Positions 1 to 11,622 are shown, counted from the stretch's first letter. The stretch: 64,000 nucleotides of DNA from Nipponacmea schrenckii (GCA_030562195.1 JAUJPP010000005.1:2046001-2110000), one strand, 5' to 3'. Notes: a model not told the origin generated them from the sequence alone. Program-made: numbers and translations.

Positions 1-118
1 TTTCAACTAGTTTCAGCAAGATTAATCTAAAAGCCTTCAAACCAATTTCGGCCACTAAAACTAGTTCAAACTCCAAAATAACTTAATGAAAGGAATATAT
101 CTTTCTTTCTCTACTTAC

Positions 119-2324
119 GAGGTACTGCAGGTGGTGACCCAGCCTCACCATAACCATGAGCTGGTGGCACCTGAATTTTTCTCTTTTCACTGGAAATATA
201 TCAGAATTTCATAAAACTGTCATCTTCTTCTATAACACACTTGAGACAAATGTGTCACTATCAATTGAAGTCATGCTCATTCAGCTTTAACACCTTATAT
301 CATTCTCGACTGGGCTTCTCATCTTGTGATGTCAATATAATAAGTCTGTACTTACCCTACGCACATCTGCAGGATTCCGTACGATAGCCCTGTAAAACAA
401 AACGAACGTTCACAACAGGTTGAAGTGGATAACCACAATTTTAAGAAATACTGTAATCTGATTGGTTAATAAAATTCAAATCTATTACAACATTGACCAA
501 TCAGATTAAGAAAATACTGATGGACCAATCAGAAGACATGATGCTTAAATGTTTAATCAAATTTCGTGAATGGTTGGTTGGTAGATGACAAGTTAACGTT
601 CACTTCTAGCAGATTGCGAACAGGGCCCAAAACTTCTTATTGCACGTTTTAAAGAGATAATATCCCAAAAATTGTTTGTCTTCAAGTAATTAAATAGAAT
701 ACAAATGGAACAGTGTCTGTCCCTTTAACTGACCTGATGGCATAGAAGAATCTCCAACAGGGAACTCGGCAGGTTTACCGTCTTCGTAAGATGACTTGAT
801 GACGGTACCATCCATTAACTTCATCTGACAAAACCAGCAATGTTAAAATAGCAAATAAAGAAACAATTTATTTTTACCAGGATAACAACTTAGGTTCACA
901 GTTAAAAAGAAAGAAACAACTATATTTTACAAGGATAACAACTTAGGTTCACAGTTAAAAAGAAAGAAACAACTATATTTTACAAGGATAACAACTTAGG
1001 TTCACAGTTAAACAGAAAGAAACAACTATATTTTACAAGGATAACAACTTAGGTTCACAGTTAAAAAGAAAGAAACAACTATATTTTACAAGGATAACAA
1101 CTTAGGTTCACAGTTAAAAAGAAAGAAACAACTATATTTTACAAGGATAACAACTTAGGTTCACAGTTAAAAAGAAAGAAACAACTATATTTTACAAGGA
1201 TAACAACTTAGGTTCACAGTTAAAAAGAAAGAAACAACTATATTTTACAAGGATAACAACTTAGGTTCACGAGTTAAACAGAAAGAAACAACTATATTTT
1301 ACAAGGATAACAACTTAGGTTCACAGTTAAAAAGAAAGAAGACAACTATATTTTACAAGGATAACAACTTAGGTTCACAGTTAAAAAGAAAGAAACAACT
1401 ATATTTTACAAGGATAACAACTTAGGTTCACAGTTAAACAGAAAGAAACAACTATATTTTACAAGGATAACAACTTAGGTTCACAGTTAAAAAGAAAGAA
1501 ACAACTATATTTTACAAGGATAACAACTTAGGTTCACAGTTAAACAGAAAGAAACAACTATATTTTACAAGGATAACAACTTAGGTTCACAGTTAAACAG
1601 AAAGAAACAACTATATTTTACAAGGATAACAACTTAGGTTCACAGTTAAGTATCCTTTCTACCAGCTGGTTCTTGGTCGAAGCTTTTGGCATCGATCTTT
1701 ACTAGATTATCTGTGCCCATTTACAGCTGGGTGGACTGGATTAATGAGGATCCTTTCTACCAGCTGGTCCTTGATCAAATCTCTTGACATTGATCTTAAC
1801 TAAATTATCTGTACCCATTTACAGCTGGGTCTAGTGAAAGAATGAGGAAAGATGACTTATTTCAGAAGACCAAGGGAGAGAAATAGGTTTAAAGCTGTCA
1901 GCAGTAGGCTACAACTAAATAGAGTCCTATTTATAATAATTTAATTGACTTACAACATAATGGACAGCAACATCATCACCTTGGGCAGCAAAGACTGTAC
2001 AATCTTCTGGTTTAAACTGAAATATATATTACATAGTATCAAGGGCAATAACTCTTGAAACATTTGCAAAATAATATCCATATCTGAATCAAATCCTTCA
2101 AAGGCATGTTTATAAAAGTCTATATCCATAAAACTATTTTCTTTTTCAGTGGAATTTGTTGTAATTTCAGATTTTCAAAAGATCTTTCAATGATGACGTA
2201 AAAAAATTATTTCAAGATGGATACTTACAATTGAAGAAGCTTTAATGGCGTTTTCATCCTGCGCAGATATTTGTACTATTAAAACCAACAAAAAATATCC
2301 GAAAATCTGCAATTTGGCACACAT
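119..2324 (-). CDS. FKBP11-like protein, degenerate paralogue (partial, 3' end off window)
   Basis: Five minus-strand exons join in phase: 2229-2324, 1954-2016, 734-824, 356-389 and 119-189. The last coding exon lies left of position 1. Exon 1 encodes a signal peptide (MCAKLQIFGYFLLVLIVQISA). The next exons give an FKBP fold: FKPEDC, DDVAVHYV, MDGTVIKSS, YGILQMCVGEKRKIQVPP and AHGYGEAGSPPAVP. Exon boundaries and sizes (63, 34 and 71 bp) match the neighbouring gene at 3077-6503, so the two are tandem duplicates. FKBPs are ER or cytosolic peptidyl-prolyl isomerases. Here the FD pair after the first strand is IK, and the tryptophan of the VIPGWEQG loop is leucine (SGLSYG). I infer weak or lost isomerase and FK506-binding activity. 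The second intron holds a large minisatellite. The FKBP family is sure; the FKBP11 subtype rests on the neighbour. Confidence 0.85.
875..1650. repeat. 53-bp minisatellite in intron 2 of the left FKBP gene
   Basis: About 14 head-to-tail copies of a 53-bp unit (core GGATAACAACTTAGGTTCAC followed by an AAAGAAAGAAAC tract). They are nearly identical, apart from an AAAAAG/AAACAG variant and small indels near 1270 and 1340. Single copies of the unit occur at about 9655-9705, 13690-13740 (reverse) and 22450-22540, next to the 98-bp repeat family. Confidence 0.95.
1650..1850 (+). repeat. Two copies of the dispersed 98-bp CCAGCTGG repeat
   Basis: Two tandem copies of a unit with landmarks CCTTTCTACCAGCTGGT, TTGATCTTTACTAGATTATC and CCCATTTACAGCTGGGT. 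They directly abut the 53-bp minisatellite. The same family occurs singly near 8.7, 9.7, 21.15 and 55.5 kb, and as arrays at 22.5-23.0 and 24.3-24.8 kb. No coding capacity was seen. Confidence 0.9.
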
Positions 2325-3076
2325 TTTGTAAAGTTATCCGATAATTTTAAAAAATTCAAGAAGATCTTCAGTATTGAAGATCAAAAAAGTCATAAATTTT
2401 TAATGAAAACTGATAAATCCTATACTACTTAATAGGAAAGATTTTCTGCAATGTGGCTACCACCAATAACCCACGAAAATACTATTAATATGTAAAAATT
2501 CAATTATTGCGATTATTGACGTTAAGCGTAACATGTGGCAAAAACCAGAGATTTCATATCTAAATGATTTCTTTATCGACGGTCACGACACCAGATGCTA
2601 CCAGCCAAGGATCTATAGCAATAAATACATTCCTTTAGATCAATATATGAAATAAATATGGTGTACAGTTATTGCATTATGTATAATTTATAGCATACTT
2701 GGGGAGGGAGGGTGGGATTTATTGCCAATTTACCCCCCCCCCCCCTTCTCCCTCTTGATCATTATAATGGAGGCTGGCCCAGATTTCGATATCTGATTAT
2801 ATTTCATAGAAAAATTGTCCGGGAATCCCCCCCTCCTATGTTACAGAATAATGCCACTCCATGGAAATGTGGAAAATTTATGCACTGGGCCACCCCAGGG
2901 TTGCAAAAAGGGCGAGTGGGAGTGGGGTAGGGCTTGTCTGAATTGTAATCTTGAATGGCTACATGTCATAATAATGCAATAAAGCTGTTTTGAAATGTTA
3001 AGCATCATAAAAAAAGAGCGGGAAAATGGCATCCATTTTGAATTAACAAAACACAACATTGTAAAAAAAACAATAT
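2325..3076. other. Intergenic spacer between the FKBP genes
   Basis: About 750 bp between the start codon of the left FKBP gene and the stop codon of the right one. It holds a C-run near 2740, a GGGGAGGGAGGG stretch near 2700, and presumably the left gene's promoter and the right gene's 3' UTR. I saw no further exon. Confidence 0.6.
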
Positions 3077-6000
3077 TTATTTCCGCTTTTTGCGCTTATC
3101 TTTAGCAGCCTTGGACGCTGATTCTGTATCCGACTGGTATTTTTTGTAAAGGTAATAAATTATATATAATACTAGAGAAGGCGCCGCTAATAAGCTGAAC
3201 AATTTAACAGCTTGTTCTTCAAAACTAACATCACCCTTCTGTTTTAACGCCATCAGCTCCGTATCAAATATTATCGTTGAATCAGCTGAAAAAACAATGC
3301 AGTTTTACATCCTTGTTAATGCGACTTAAAAGGCCTGTAGTTATACTTGATTGTTTGGAAGGGCAAGTAATATATCTGGAGGGGCAAGTAATATATCTGG
3401 AGGGGCAAGTAATATATCCAGAGGGGCAAGTAAGACATCAGGAGGGGCAAGTAATATATCTGGAAGGGCAAGTAATATATCTGGATGGGCATGTCATATA
3501 TCTGGAGGGGCAAGTAATATATCTGGAGGGGCAAGTAATATATCCAGAGGGGCAAGTAAGACATCAGGAGGGGCAAGTAATATATCTGGAAGTGCAAGTA
3601 ATATATCTGGATGGGCATGTCATATATCTGGATGGGCAAGTCATATATCTGGAAGGGCATGTCATATATCTGGATGGGCATGTCATATATCTGGAGGGGC
3701 AAGTAATATATCCAGAGGGTCAAGTAGTATATCTGGAGGGGCAAGTAATATATCTGGAGGGCAAGTAATATATCGAGGTCAGTGTAATCTGGAGGGGCAA
3801 GTATATATCTGGAGGGTCAAGTCTGTTATCAGGATATTTTCAGAGGGGGGGGGGGACTAAAGATGATGCAATCCAAAATGTTTTTTAATATCCAAATACA
3901 TACGTGGGATTTGTGGTGAAACTCCCTTTTTACCATACGCTAAATGAGGTGGAATGGTGAGCAGACGTTTTTCTCTGAAAATAACATGTCAAACATAAAC
4001 AAGCGAACCCTGGGAGTGGAGTTTTACATCCTACTCTTCTGCACCTTATGGGCTAATGAAGACGTTCTTTAAGACCAGTGAGGAACGAAAATGATATGGA
4101 ATTTGTATCAGGACATTTTCTGACACAAAGTAACGGAGATTGTTTCCAAAACTCGTCCAGACCTTTACGAGCTATGTTTAAATAAATGTCGAAAATTGAA
4201 CTAGCAAAATCGTACTCACCCTACACACATTCCCATAATACCTTGCTCCCATCCTATAAATAGAATCATAACATTCTACGTTTGAAAAGTCAAGAAAATT
4301 GTATCCTTTAGACATACATGCATAGTCCTTAAACTAGATTTGTAAATTCAAAAAGGGAAGTAACTCTATTTGATTAACCAATTTCCTTAACTTGTCCTTT
4401 TGGTTGTTTGTTTTGAGAGATTTTACTGTAATAAACTCTAACCAAGCTGGTAAGTACTGTAAAGGGAGGAAACTATAGATACCAAATTGGGGAATTCATA
4501 AAGGGAAGTAACTCTTTGATAAACCAATTTCCCTTTCCTCTCGGTGGTTTGTTTCGAGAGGTTTCACTGTACTAAAGCCTACTATATCCAGTCCGTACTG
4601 TAAAGGGAGGAAACTATAGAACAGAATTACAGAATAAGTAAATAGCAAGGGAAACAACTCTTTGACATTACCTGGTATTACTTTTCCAGATCCAAGAGTG
4701 AAGGTGATAGGATCTCGTTGTTGCAGAACCGAGGAATCAAAAACAGCACCATTTTCTAATTTCCCCTAGAAATAGGAAGTTCAAGGTCATATTCATTTAT
4801 TTTCAAACTTCGAACTACCTACAACCGTTTTCATGTCTTAATGACATACTAAGATTTCACCCTAAATAAAGGAACTACATCCCTCCCCGTAAAATCATAA
4901 ATAATCTGTCAAGATGGTGGACCTTGGCTCTAACTAGCCAGAAGGACAATAGCCATTTTCAGGCTAAAAAAATGCTTTTGGTTATGCTCTTACGACATCA
5001 TAAGAGGACACTCTAAATAGGTGAACCCCCCCAAAATCTCAAATAAATACACTGCCCAACAGACTGGACATTCAACTTACAGTGTAATGGACTGAAACTT
5101 CGTCACCATTAGCTGCAACAGGGTAACAATCTTCTGGTTTACTCTACAAAACATAGACGGTCTTGTTTTGAACATTGCTCTTAATGGCATTATAATTCAA
5201 GAAGATAAGGCTATAAGTTGAGAACATGGACCTTAATAGGCTATAAGTTAAGAACATTGGCCTTAATAAGTTATAAGTTAAGAACATTGGCCTTAATAGG
5301 CTTTTAAGTTAAGAACATTGGCCTTAATAGGCTATAAGTTAAGAACATTGGCCTTAATAGGCTATAAGTTAAGAACATTGGCCTTAATAGGCTATAAGTT
5401 AAGAACATTGGACCTTAATAGGTTATAAGTTAAGAACATTGGCCTTAATAGGTTATAAGTTAAGAACATTGAATAGGTATAAGTTAAGAACATTGGCCTT
5501 AATAAGTTATAAGTTAAGAACATTGACCTTAATAAGTTATAAGTTAAGAACATTGACCTTAATAGGTTATAAGTTAAGAACATTGGCCTTAATAGGTTAT
5601 AAGTTAAGAACATTGAATAGGTCATAAGGTAAGTAGACATTGGCCTTAATAGGTCATAAGGTAAGTAAAGAACATTGGACCTTAATAGGTTATAAGTTAA
5701 GAACATTGCCTTAATAGGTCTATAAGTTAAGAACATTGGCCTTAATAAGTTATAAGTTAAGAACATTGGCCTTAATAGGTTATAAGTTAAGAACATTGGC
5801 CTTAATAGGTTATAAGTTAAGAACATTGGCCTTAATAGGTTATAAGTTAAGAACATTGGCCTTAATAGGTTATAAGTTAAGAACATTGGACCTTAATAGG
5901 CTATAAGTTAAGAACATTGGACCTTAATAGGTTATAAGTTAAGAACATTGGCCTTAATAGGCTATAAGTTAAGAACATTAGGCTATAAGTTATGAACATT

Positions 6001-6503
6001 GGCCTTAATAGGTTATAAGTTAAGAACATTGGCCTTAATAGGTTATAAGTTAAGAACATTGGCCTTAATAGGTCTATAAGTTAAGAACATTGGCCTTAAT
6101 AGGTTATAAGTTAAGAACATTGCCTTAATAGGTTATAAGTTAAGAACATGGCTTAATAGGTATAAGTTAAGAACATTGAATAGGTTATAAGGTAAGAACA
6201 TTGGCCTTAATAGGCTATAAGTTAAGAACATCGGCCTTCTATAAGTTAAGAACATTTCATTATAAAATATCTGTTCTGATCATTGCCCCTAAAGCTCATG
6301 TCATGAGTGCAAAAATCACAATAAATCTGCCCCGCCCTACACTACTTCCTTAGCATTGGGCCTATATAAATTTGAAACTTTGCCAAAAATTGTACCTGAA
6401 TCACTACTTTCAGTTCCTTCACTTTACTATCAACTAGCACAACCAGGACAATCAAACTCAGCCCAAGACAAGCACCAGCAATATTTATACCATGCCAATT
6501 CAT
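3077..6503 (-). CDS. FKBP11-like peptidyl-prolyl cis-trans isomerase, membrane-anchored
   Basis: Six exons join in phase: 6396-6503, 5081-5143, 4672-4765, 4220-4253, 3904-3974 and 3077-3285 (stop at 3077-3079). The product is 192 aa. Residues 8-24 form a hydrophobic signal or anchor segment. An intact FKBP domain follows: EVSVHYT, GAVFDSS, GSGKVIPGWEQGIMGMCVG, IPPHLAYGKKG and PPDSTIIFDTELMAL. A C-terminal transmembrane helix (LFSLLAAPSLVLYIIYYLY) and a lysine-rich tail ending KKRK come last, compatible with a dilysine ER-retention signal. C-terminal anchoring is the hallmark of FKBP11, an ER isomerase of secretory cells. An upstream in-frame ATG at 6542 would add 13 residues; I prefer 6503 because it leaves a better signal peptide. 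Introns 1 and 5 hold satellites. Confidence 0.9.
3355..3830. repeat. 21-bp minisatellite in intron 5 of the right FKBP gene
   Basis: About 22 copies of a 21-bp unit (GGGGCAAGTAATATATCTGGA, with GGGCATGTCAT and AAGACATCAGG variants). Because 21 is a multiple of three, it keeps long frames open on both strands. The repetitive translations are artefacts, not genes. Confidence 0.95.
4360..4640. repeat. Tandem duplication of about 160 bp in an FKBP intron
   Basis: Two adjacent copies share, in order, AAGGGAAGTAACTCT, AACCAATTTCC, GTTTTGAGAGRTTT-like sequence and GTAAAGGGAGGAAACTATAG. Non-coding, within intron 3 of the right FKBP gene. Confidence 0.75.
5205..6255. repeat. 30-bp minisatellite in intron 1 of the right FKBP gene
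   Basis: About 35 copies of a 30-bp unit (AGGTTATAAGTTAAGAACAT followed by TGGCCTTAAT). Some units are shortened (for example near 5470 and 6160), and some read GGTCATAAGGTAAGTA. The open frame on the minus strand is an artefact of the period. Confidence 0.95.
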
Positions 6504-7584
6504 CCCTGAACTGTCCACTGCACTAACTAGATTACTTGACACTTGACATTAAATCATGCAAAACTCTTCAAAAATCCAGGTACAAACTTAATAGATGGTT
6601 TCATTTCTTGCAACAATGCTTATTCCAGCCAATGAAAACAGGACACAATACTTGCTTTTGACTAACCAGTCCTTCATTGCATTCTTCAAATATATATTAC
6701 ATGTAGTCTGGATGTACATATCTATCAAACAGGTTGTTAGGGGTTAAAGGGAGAGAAATCCAAATTTCTGTTGGTTTTGGCTTCAGACAACAAATACTTT
6801 TTAATAAATTTATTCCATAATATAACAAATTTAGATCAATCACAGTTAATTGCTCAAAGCAAATAAAAATTTCCAAAAAATATAACAAGATGTTAGTAAA
6901 CAGATATGTAAAGAAAATTTAGGATCATTCTTTTTTATAGAAGGACGGAAAATATATATTTCTACTCTGTTCTACTATGGCACAAAAAAACCTCATCTTC
7001 TAAAGCAGATAATAATAAAAGCATGTCACATGATTAAATACAGCCCAATAGCACCAAAGCATTTTGACATTTGTTTTGTAAAAATTCACACAAGCACTAA
7101 ACATGTAAATAACTAGCTTAAAAATCATTGAGTCAAATGATTTTAAAATGCCCAATAGCACCTCAGCATTTTTACATTTTGTTTTGTAAAAATTCACACA
7201 AGCACTAAATTTGTGAATAACTAGCTTATTTGTCATAGTTTACAATGATTCAAAATAGCCCAATAGCACCTAAGCATTTTGACATTTTGTTTTGTAAAAA
7301 TTCACACAAGCACTAAACTCGTGAATAACTGTTTCAAAAACAAACATTTTGTAGCTAAGCTGAGTCATAGTGTTCACAGTTCACCAACGAAAAATTGGGG
7401 TCTTCAAATCCATGATTGTCCAGGATAAACCATGTTTAAAATCTAAAATGACGTACTTGTCATTTTGTTAGACTGCGATAAATCGATTAGACATACATCA
7501 AAACAGAAATAAATCAAACCCTCGAAAATGGTGAACCTTGAACTTTGACCTAGTTGAAGAGTGGCATCAGGTCTTTCTCTAAGT
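6504..7584. repeat. Spacer with a three-copy repeat downstream of the Schlafen-like gene
   Basis: Contains about three copies (roughly 7020-7330) of a 115-130 bp unit marked by CCAATAGCACC, GTTTTGTAAAAATTCACACA and AGCACTAAA. The rest is AT-rich, with no exon seen. It probably includes the 3' UTR of the minus-strand gene ending at 7585 and the promoter of the FKBP gene starting at 6503. Confidence 0.7.
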
Positions 7585-10500
7585 TTACAAAATGCAACAC
7601 GATTTGGACTTTTTGGATGGATGTTTTTTCATATGGGTTTGTATCTGTTGCAGTTGCACTGTGACCTGATCCAACTGCTGTTCAATCGATTGGCTGAGAG
7701 CTCGCTCACGTTCTGCTTTCTGAAAATACAAGACAAAGCTAAATTATTCAATTGTTACCAAGAACCAAAGCTGCTGTCAAATAAATCTTAAAGATGCATT
7801 CTCCCCATTGCTTAGGGTCAAATCAAGCTCTCTAATGAATATTCCACGTATTCAAACCGCATGTGGGTGTATAAAAGTTTGGGTCATTCAAAGAAATTAT
7901 TCCACTAAGAAACAGTATATGTTTGTTTAGGTGACCATGCACTGGGTAATCAAAGGAAGATACTACGATATGAATGACATTTTGAGACCTATCAATGTTT
8001 CTTAACCTGGCGGAACAAGGAAAACTCTACTTTCAATTGATATAGTAAGAGCCATCCAATTATAGAATATATATATAAATAATTTAAAATAAGGGAATCC
8101 ATCTTTAGAACTCTGGCCTCATTTGTTTCTATAGCCACAGACTATGTCACATTCAAAGTTTTGGCACCTTTCTTTTTGCCGCCATTTTGAATTCTGTCCA
8201 AATTGGTATCCAATGACAACCTACCTTTCTAGCCCATTCTTTGATGTCTTTTGGTTTGAAATTTTGTACACTACCATCTCTACGTACGAACACTTGTCCT
8301 TTAAATTCATACAGTTCATCATGTGACTCGGCAGGATGTACACATACTTCTATGACCTTTAAATTTTCTGAAATTCAAATTGAAAACCATCACAGAAAGA
8401 GCAGACGGAAAAAGACAGTGGATTTTTAAAAAAATCCCAACCGGACATTTTAAAATCTAAATAATGTAAAAAAAAGCATAAAAAATAGCTGATTTGCATA
8501 GAAGATGTCCTAAATATCAAAATTATAGTCAGTCATTTTGCAACTCCAATCTGACATGACTAGCAAATGCAGTTGAATCCACATCCCTGATTGTCATAAA
8601 CTAAAAATAGAGCATAGAAAGAAAAAAAAGAAATGAAACAAACCTCTGGCATTGATTTTCTAGATTATCAGTACCAGGTTAAAAGCTGGGTTTGACAGGG
8701 ATCCTTTCTACCAGCTGGTCCTTGGTCAAACCTCTTGGCATTGATCTTTCCTAGATTATCTGTACCCATTTACAGCTGGGTTGACTGGAATAATGAGTAA
8801 ACTGCTATGCTATAAAACACCCACATACCTGAAAAAGTTCCATTCTTCAGCACTGGGGTAAAGGCAACAGAATACATATTGGGGAAAATGGAAGGTTCAA
8901 TGGTTTTAACAGCTTCATCAATCCTCAATCGAATTTGGTCCTCTTCAAAATGGCTGCATATAATCCCCTGTGCTTGACCTGAAACATAACATGGAAAGAT
9001 TAGAAGTTTTATCGGACACAGTGAGCATTAAAGAGTTTTCTTGAATTTAAATGGCCAGGTTTGTAATAGGTTTGTCCTCAATCATACCTTTGTCTTAGAA
9101 ACATATAAATTACAGCCAAATGTATCCCTTTTCGAAAGCCAAAATAGCCATAGCTGATTAAGTATTCAAGTAGTCAATTTAAGCTTCACAGTAATCTATA
9201 TCACTTTCCAAAAGGGCAATTTGACAACTGGTAAGAGGGCATAATGAGGCAACTGCGTCCCTTTTCAAAAGCACAAATAGCCAGAGCTGTCTAAACATTC
9301 AAGTTATTGAATTCAAGCATCTGTATCACTTTTCAAAACAACAATATGACAGCTGGTAAAAAGCATAATTAGGCAACCGTGTCCCTTTTCAAATCAAATA
9401 CTGTACATACCTCTGTCCGTGACACCCATTAATAAAGTACCACCTTCTAGAGTGTTCGCAAAGCCACAAACATACATGCCAACATGCTCGCTCAGCATAT
9501 TCTTCTTGTAATTGCCTTTCCCTTCCTTAAATTCCACATTCCTGGTTTCGCTGCCAAGGACCTCATTGTAATGGTATATTTTACCACGTGCTACTGGGTC
9601 CAATCCTGAAACAATGGAATGAGCAAAATGTCCATCAAAGCAGCGATACGAAAAGAAAGAAAGAAAGAACTATATTTTACAAGGATAACAACTTAGGTTC
9701 ACAAGTCTGCTGTGACAGGGATCCTTTTCACAAGCTGGTCCTTGAACAAACCTCTTGGCATTGATCTTTCCTGGATTATCTGCACCCATTTGCATTTGAT
9801 TTTAGAAAAATGCTTAATAAGTGGATATGTTGTGAGTTTTCCAGATTTTAAGAAATTCTGTTACTTTATGACACCAGGTAAGTTCACTGATGAATATATA
9901 CTCATATTGACCTTTCTTGAGAACTATAATTTTATATTCATTCTAAGACACATTATCCCTTTAATTGATAGATGCAGTCTGTTGAACACAGGGCCTCAGT
10001 TTTGGACATTTGAGTGCTGCTCAATCTGTCCTGGTCATCTTTTTATCCAGTGAAATAGCAGGGCTGTTGATTTAAAAAATTCCCTAGCGGACATTTTAAC
10101 ACGTAAATAATGATCTTCTACTTATCTCTATCAAGAATGAATGAAAAATGCTAAAAAAAATAGCAGATTTGCAGAGAAAATTTCCTAGATATGAAAATTG
10201 CAGTGGTCTACTGGTCTACTAGTTTCAAACAAGATCAACTCACCAGAAACTGAAGTGGCAGCCTCTACAGCATTTCGTTTACCAAACATGAAATTGTTAG
10301 CGGGCTTTGCAGCAAAACTTTGGACAGAGGTGCCTGTGTTGATTGTGATCAATCTGGGTTCAACTCCTATGCTTCTGGCGCTGGAAGATGCTTGAATGCT
10401 TTGTGATGAGTAGGCACTTTCTGCTTTTAAACCATTATTGGAAGCGTTTGATTTCATGTTATGGAATCTGCTATCTGATTCTATGCCAGGTTTAGGGTCG

Positions 10501-10799
10501 ATTCTCCTGATGCAAAAATCGTCCTCACTTGCAATACAACTAAAGTCCACATTAAGACGATCTCGGCATTTTTGGCTGCCCAAATACTTCAAGGCTTTAG
10601 TAGTGTTTTCTTCAGTTTCTAAATCTAGAAACGCAATGGATCTGTCTTTTCGTGGTACAATTTTAATGTTGCTTTTTTTTATCGGAATGTCCAGTTCATT
10701 TAGCAAGTAGAGAAAAAATTCGCGAATCCTAGCTGAAGGAATGTTAGCTCTAAACCCCTTGATGAATAGCCCATTGGCCGTACGCTTAGGCTTACCCAT
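7585..10799 (-). CDS. SLFNL1: Schlafen-like protein (SLFNL1 type) with RRM-like N-terminus and CaaX-like tail
   Basis: Five exons join in phase: 10244-10799, 9411-9605, 8829-8978, 8225-8367 and 7585-7719 (stop 7585-7587), giving 392 aa. Residues 9-95 look like an RRM: RNP2-like GLFIKGF and RNP1-like RSIAFLDLE. A low-complexity serine-rich linker follows. Residues 196-350 are a Schlafen/AlbA_2 domain: GSETRNVEFK, YVCGFANTLEGGTLLMGVTD, then RIDEAVKTIEPSIFP and YEFKGQVFVRRDGSVQNF. E205, E210 and D249 fit the acidic triad known from Schlafen RNases. A basic coiled-coil-like helix (KAERERALSQSIEQQLDQ) ends in SKSCCIL, a potential CaaX box with X = Leu. Members of the family cleave tRNA, rRNA or piRNA precursors; activity here is inferred. 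It is head to head with GOSR2, 823 bp apart. Confidence 0.88.
8430..8600. repeat. Dispersed repeat, GGACATTTTAA / GACATGACTAGCAAAT family
   Basis: An intronic segment also found at 10065-10210 and 36140-36345. Shared landmarks are CCGGACATTTTAA, TAGCAGATTTGCA-like sequence, GTCCTAAATATCAAAATTA and CAATCTGACATGACT. The class is unknown and no coding capacity was seen. Confidence 0.8.
8645..8800. repeat. 98-bp CCAGCTGG family copies (about 1.5 units)
   Basis: Landmarks CCTTTCTACCAGCTGGTCC, CCTCTTGGCATTGATC and CATTTACAGCTGGGTT, within intron 3 of the Schlafen-like gene. Confidence 0.85.
9150..9395. repeat. Imperfect tandem repeat of about 110-120 bp
   Basis: Repeated segments with CCCTTTTCAAAAGC, TATCACTTTTCAAAA, GACAGCTGGTAAAAAGC-like and AATTAGGCAACCG, in intron 2 of the Schlafen-like gene. 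Non-coding. Confidence 0.6.
9655..9975 (+). repeat. Composite repeat: 53-bp module, 98-bp module, then a CAGGTAAGTTCACTGATG element
   Basis: 9655-9705 matches the 53-bp minisatellite unit and 9715-9790 matches the 98-bp family. About 9795-9965 matches sequences at 55990-56150 and 56355-56520 (both reverse) and, weakly, 40085-40240. The last part contains GACACCAGGTAAGTTCACTG, which resembles a splice donor but belongs to the repeat. Confidence 0.75.
10065..10210. repeat. Dispersed GGACATTTTAA-family copy
   Basis: Second copy of the family described at 8430-8600. It abuts the splice donor of exon 1 of the Schlafen-like gene. Confidence 0.7.
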
Positions 10800-11622
10800 A
10801 GTGTGGATAAGCTACACACCTTAATTTGGGGTTCTGTATCCTACATTTAAAAAACATCAGAATTCAAACGGAGCATTTTTCATGAACCCATATGGCGCCC
10901 ATAACTGTAGCTTGCATCAAATTACCAATCTATAACCAAAAGAAAAAAAATCACAAGAATAATTTGGGTGGCTGAAGGTTTGATCCCTAAACTGAAGTCA
11001 ACAAGAGCGCAATATGGATGTTTTGAGAAGTGTAGTGCTATGGACTTCGACCTCGTGTCTTCGTCGCATCGATTTCGTAGGCGTTAAACGCTTCAGTGAT
11101 TTCACACATCAAAGTCCAGCTAAAACTAAAAGCATACGTCAGGACGGATCGTTAATGTCTCGTCTGCTCCCAGAAAAATTGCATGTTATTAGATGCAACT
11201 AATCCTATAGAGATGTCAATCTCACATTCCTAATTAAAATGAAGTGTCCTTACTTTCACTTTCACTTCTGTTTGTTGTTATTCGACTGCCTGGAAATTGT
11301 CGTAATTTGAAAGTTTGAACTAAAAAATTTATGGAAAAAGACACCAAGTGAAATTTTTCAAGAAATAATATAAATATTTACCTTACATTTGGGTCAAAAT
11401 TATAAAATTATCAGTGCCCACAATTTTAAAAAGTTCTTAAAATTACGACATTACCCATTTTTGGCAAAATGTGGGCGTAACGCGATATGTAAACCGGAAG
11501 TAGATACTGACAGACACGTCGAGAGCGAAGCTTTTAGCAAAAACTTTGACATATTGAGCTTTGATTTTTAGATAAGATACTATCTCAGAGGTTAATAAAT
11601 TAGTGATTATATTTGGGTGATC
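10800..11622. promoter_or_regulatory. Divergent promoter interval, Schlafen-like gene / GOSR2
   Basis: 823 bp separate the two opposite start codons, so both promoters should lie here. CpGs cluster at 11040-11160 and 11470-11530 (for example GCGTAACGCGATATG, CGTCGAGAGCG), unlike the AT-rich surroundings. I saw no TATA box I would trust and no coding exon. Confidence 0.55.

Noticed and set aside
3277..3860. Overlapping ORFs of 142-169 codons on both strands with repeated EGQVIYL or GASNISG
   Set aside because: They are translations of a 21-bp satellite lying in an FKBP intron; all frames stay open because 21 is a multiple of three.
5392..5886. 164-codon frame of repeated MFLTYNLLRP
   Set aside because: Translation of the 30-bp intronic satellite, broken by length variants; no non-repeat part.
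9860..9900. CAGGTAAGTTCACTG as a splice donor of an extra exon
   Set aside because: The same string recurs in dispersed repeat copies at 56060 and 56420 (reverse), so it belongs to the repeat.
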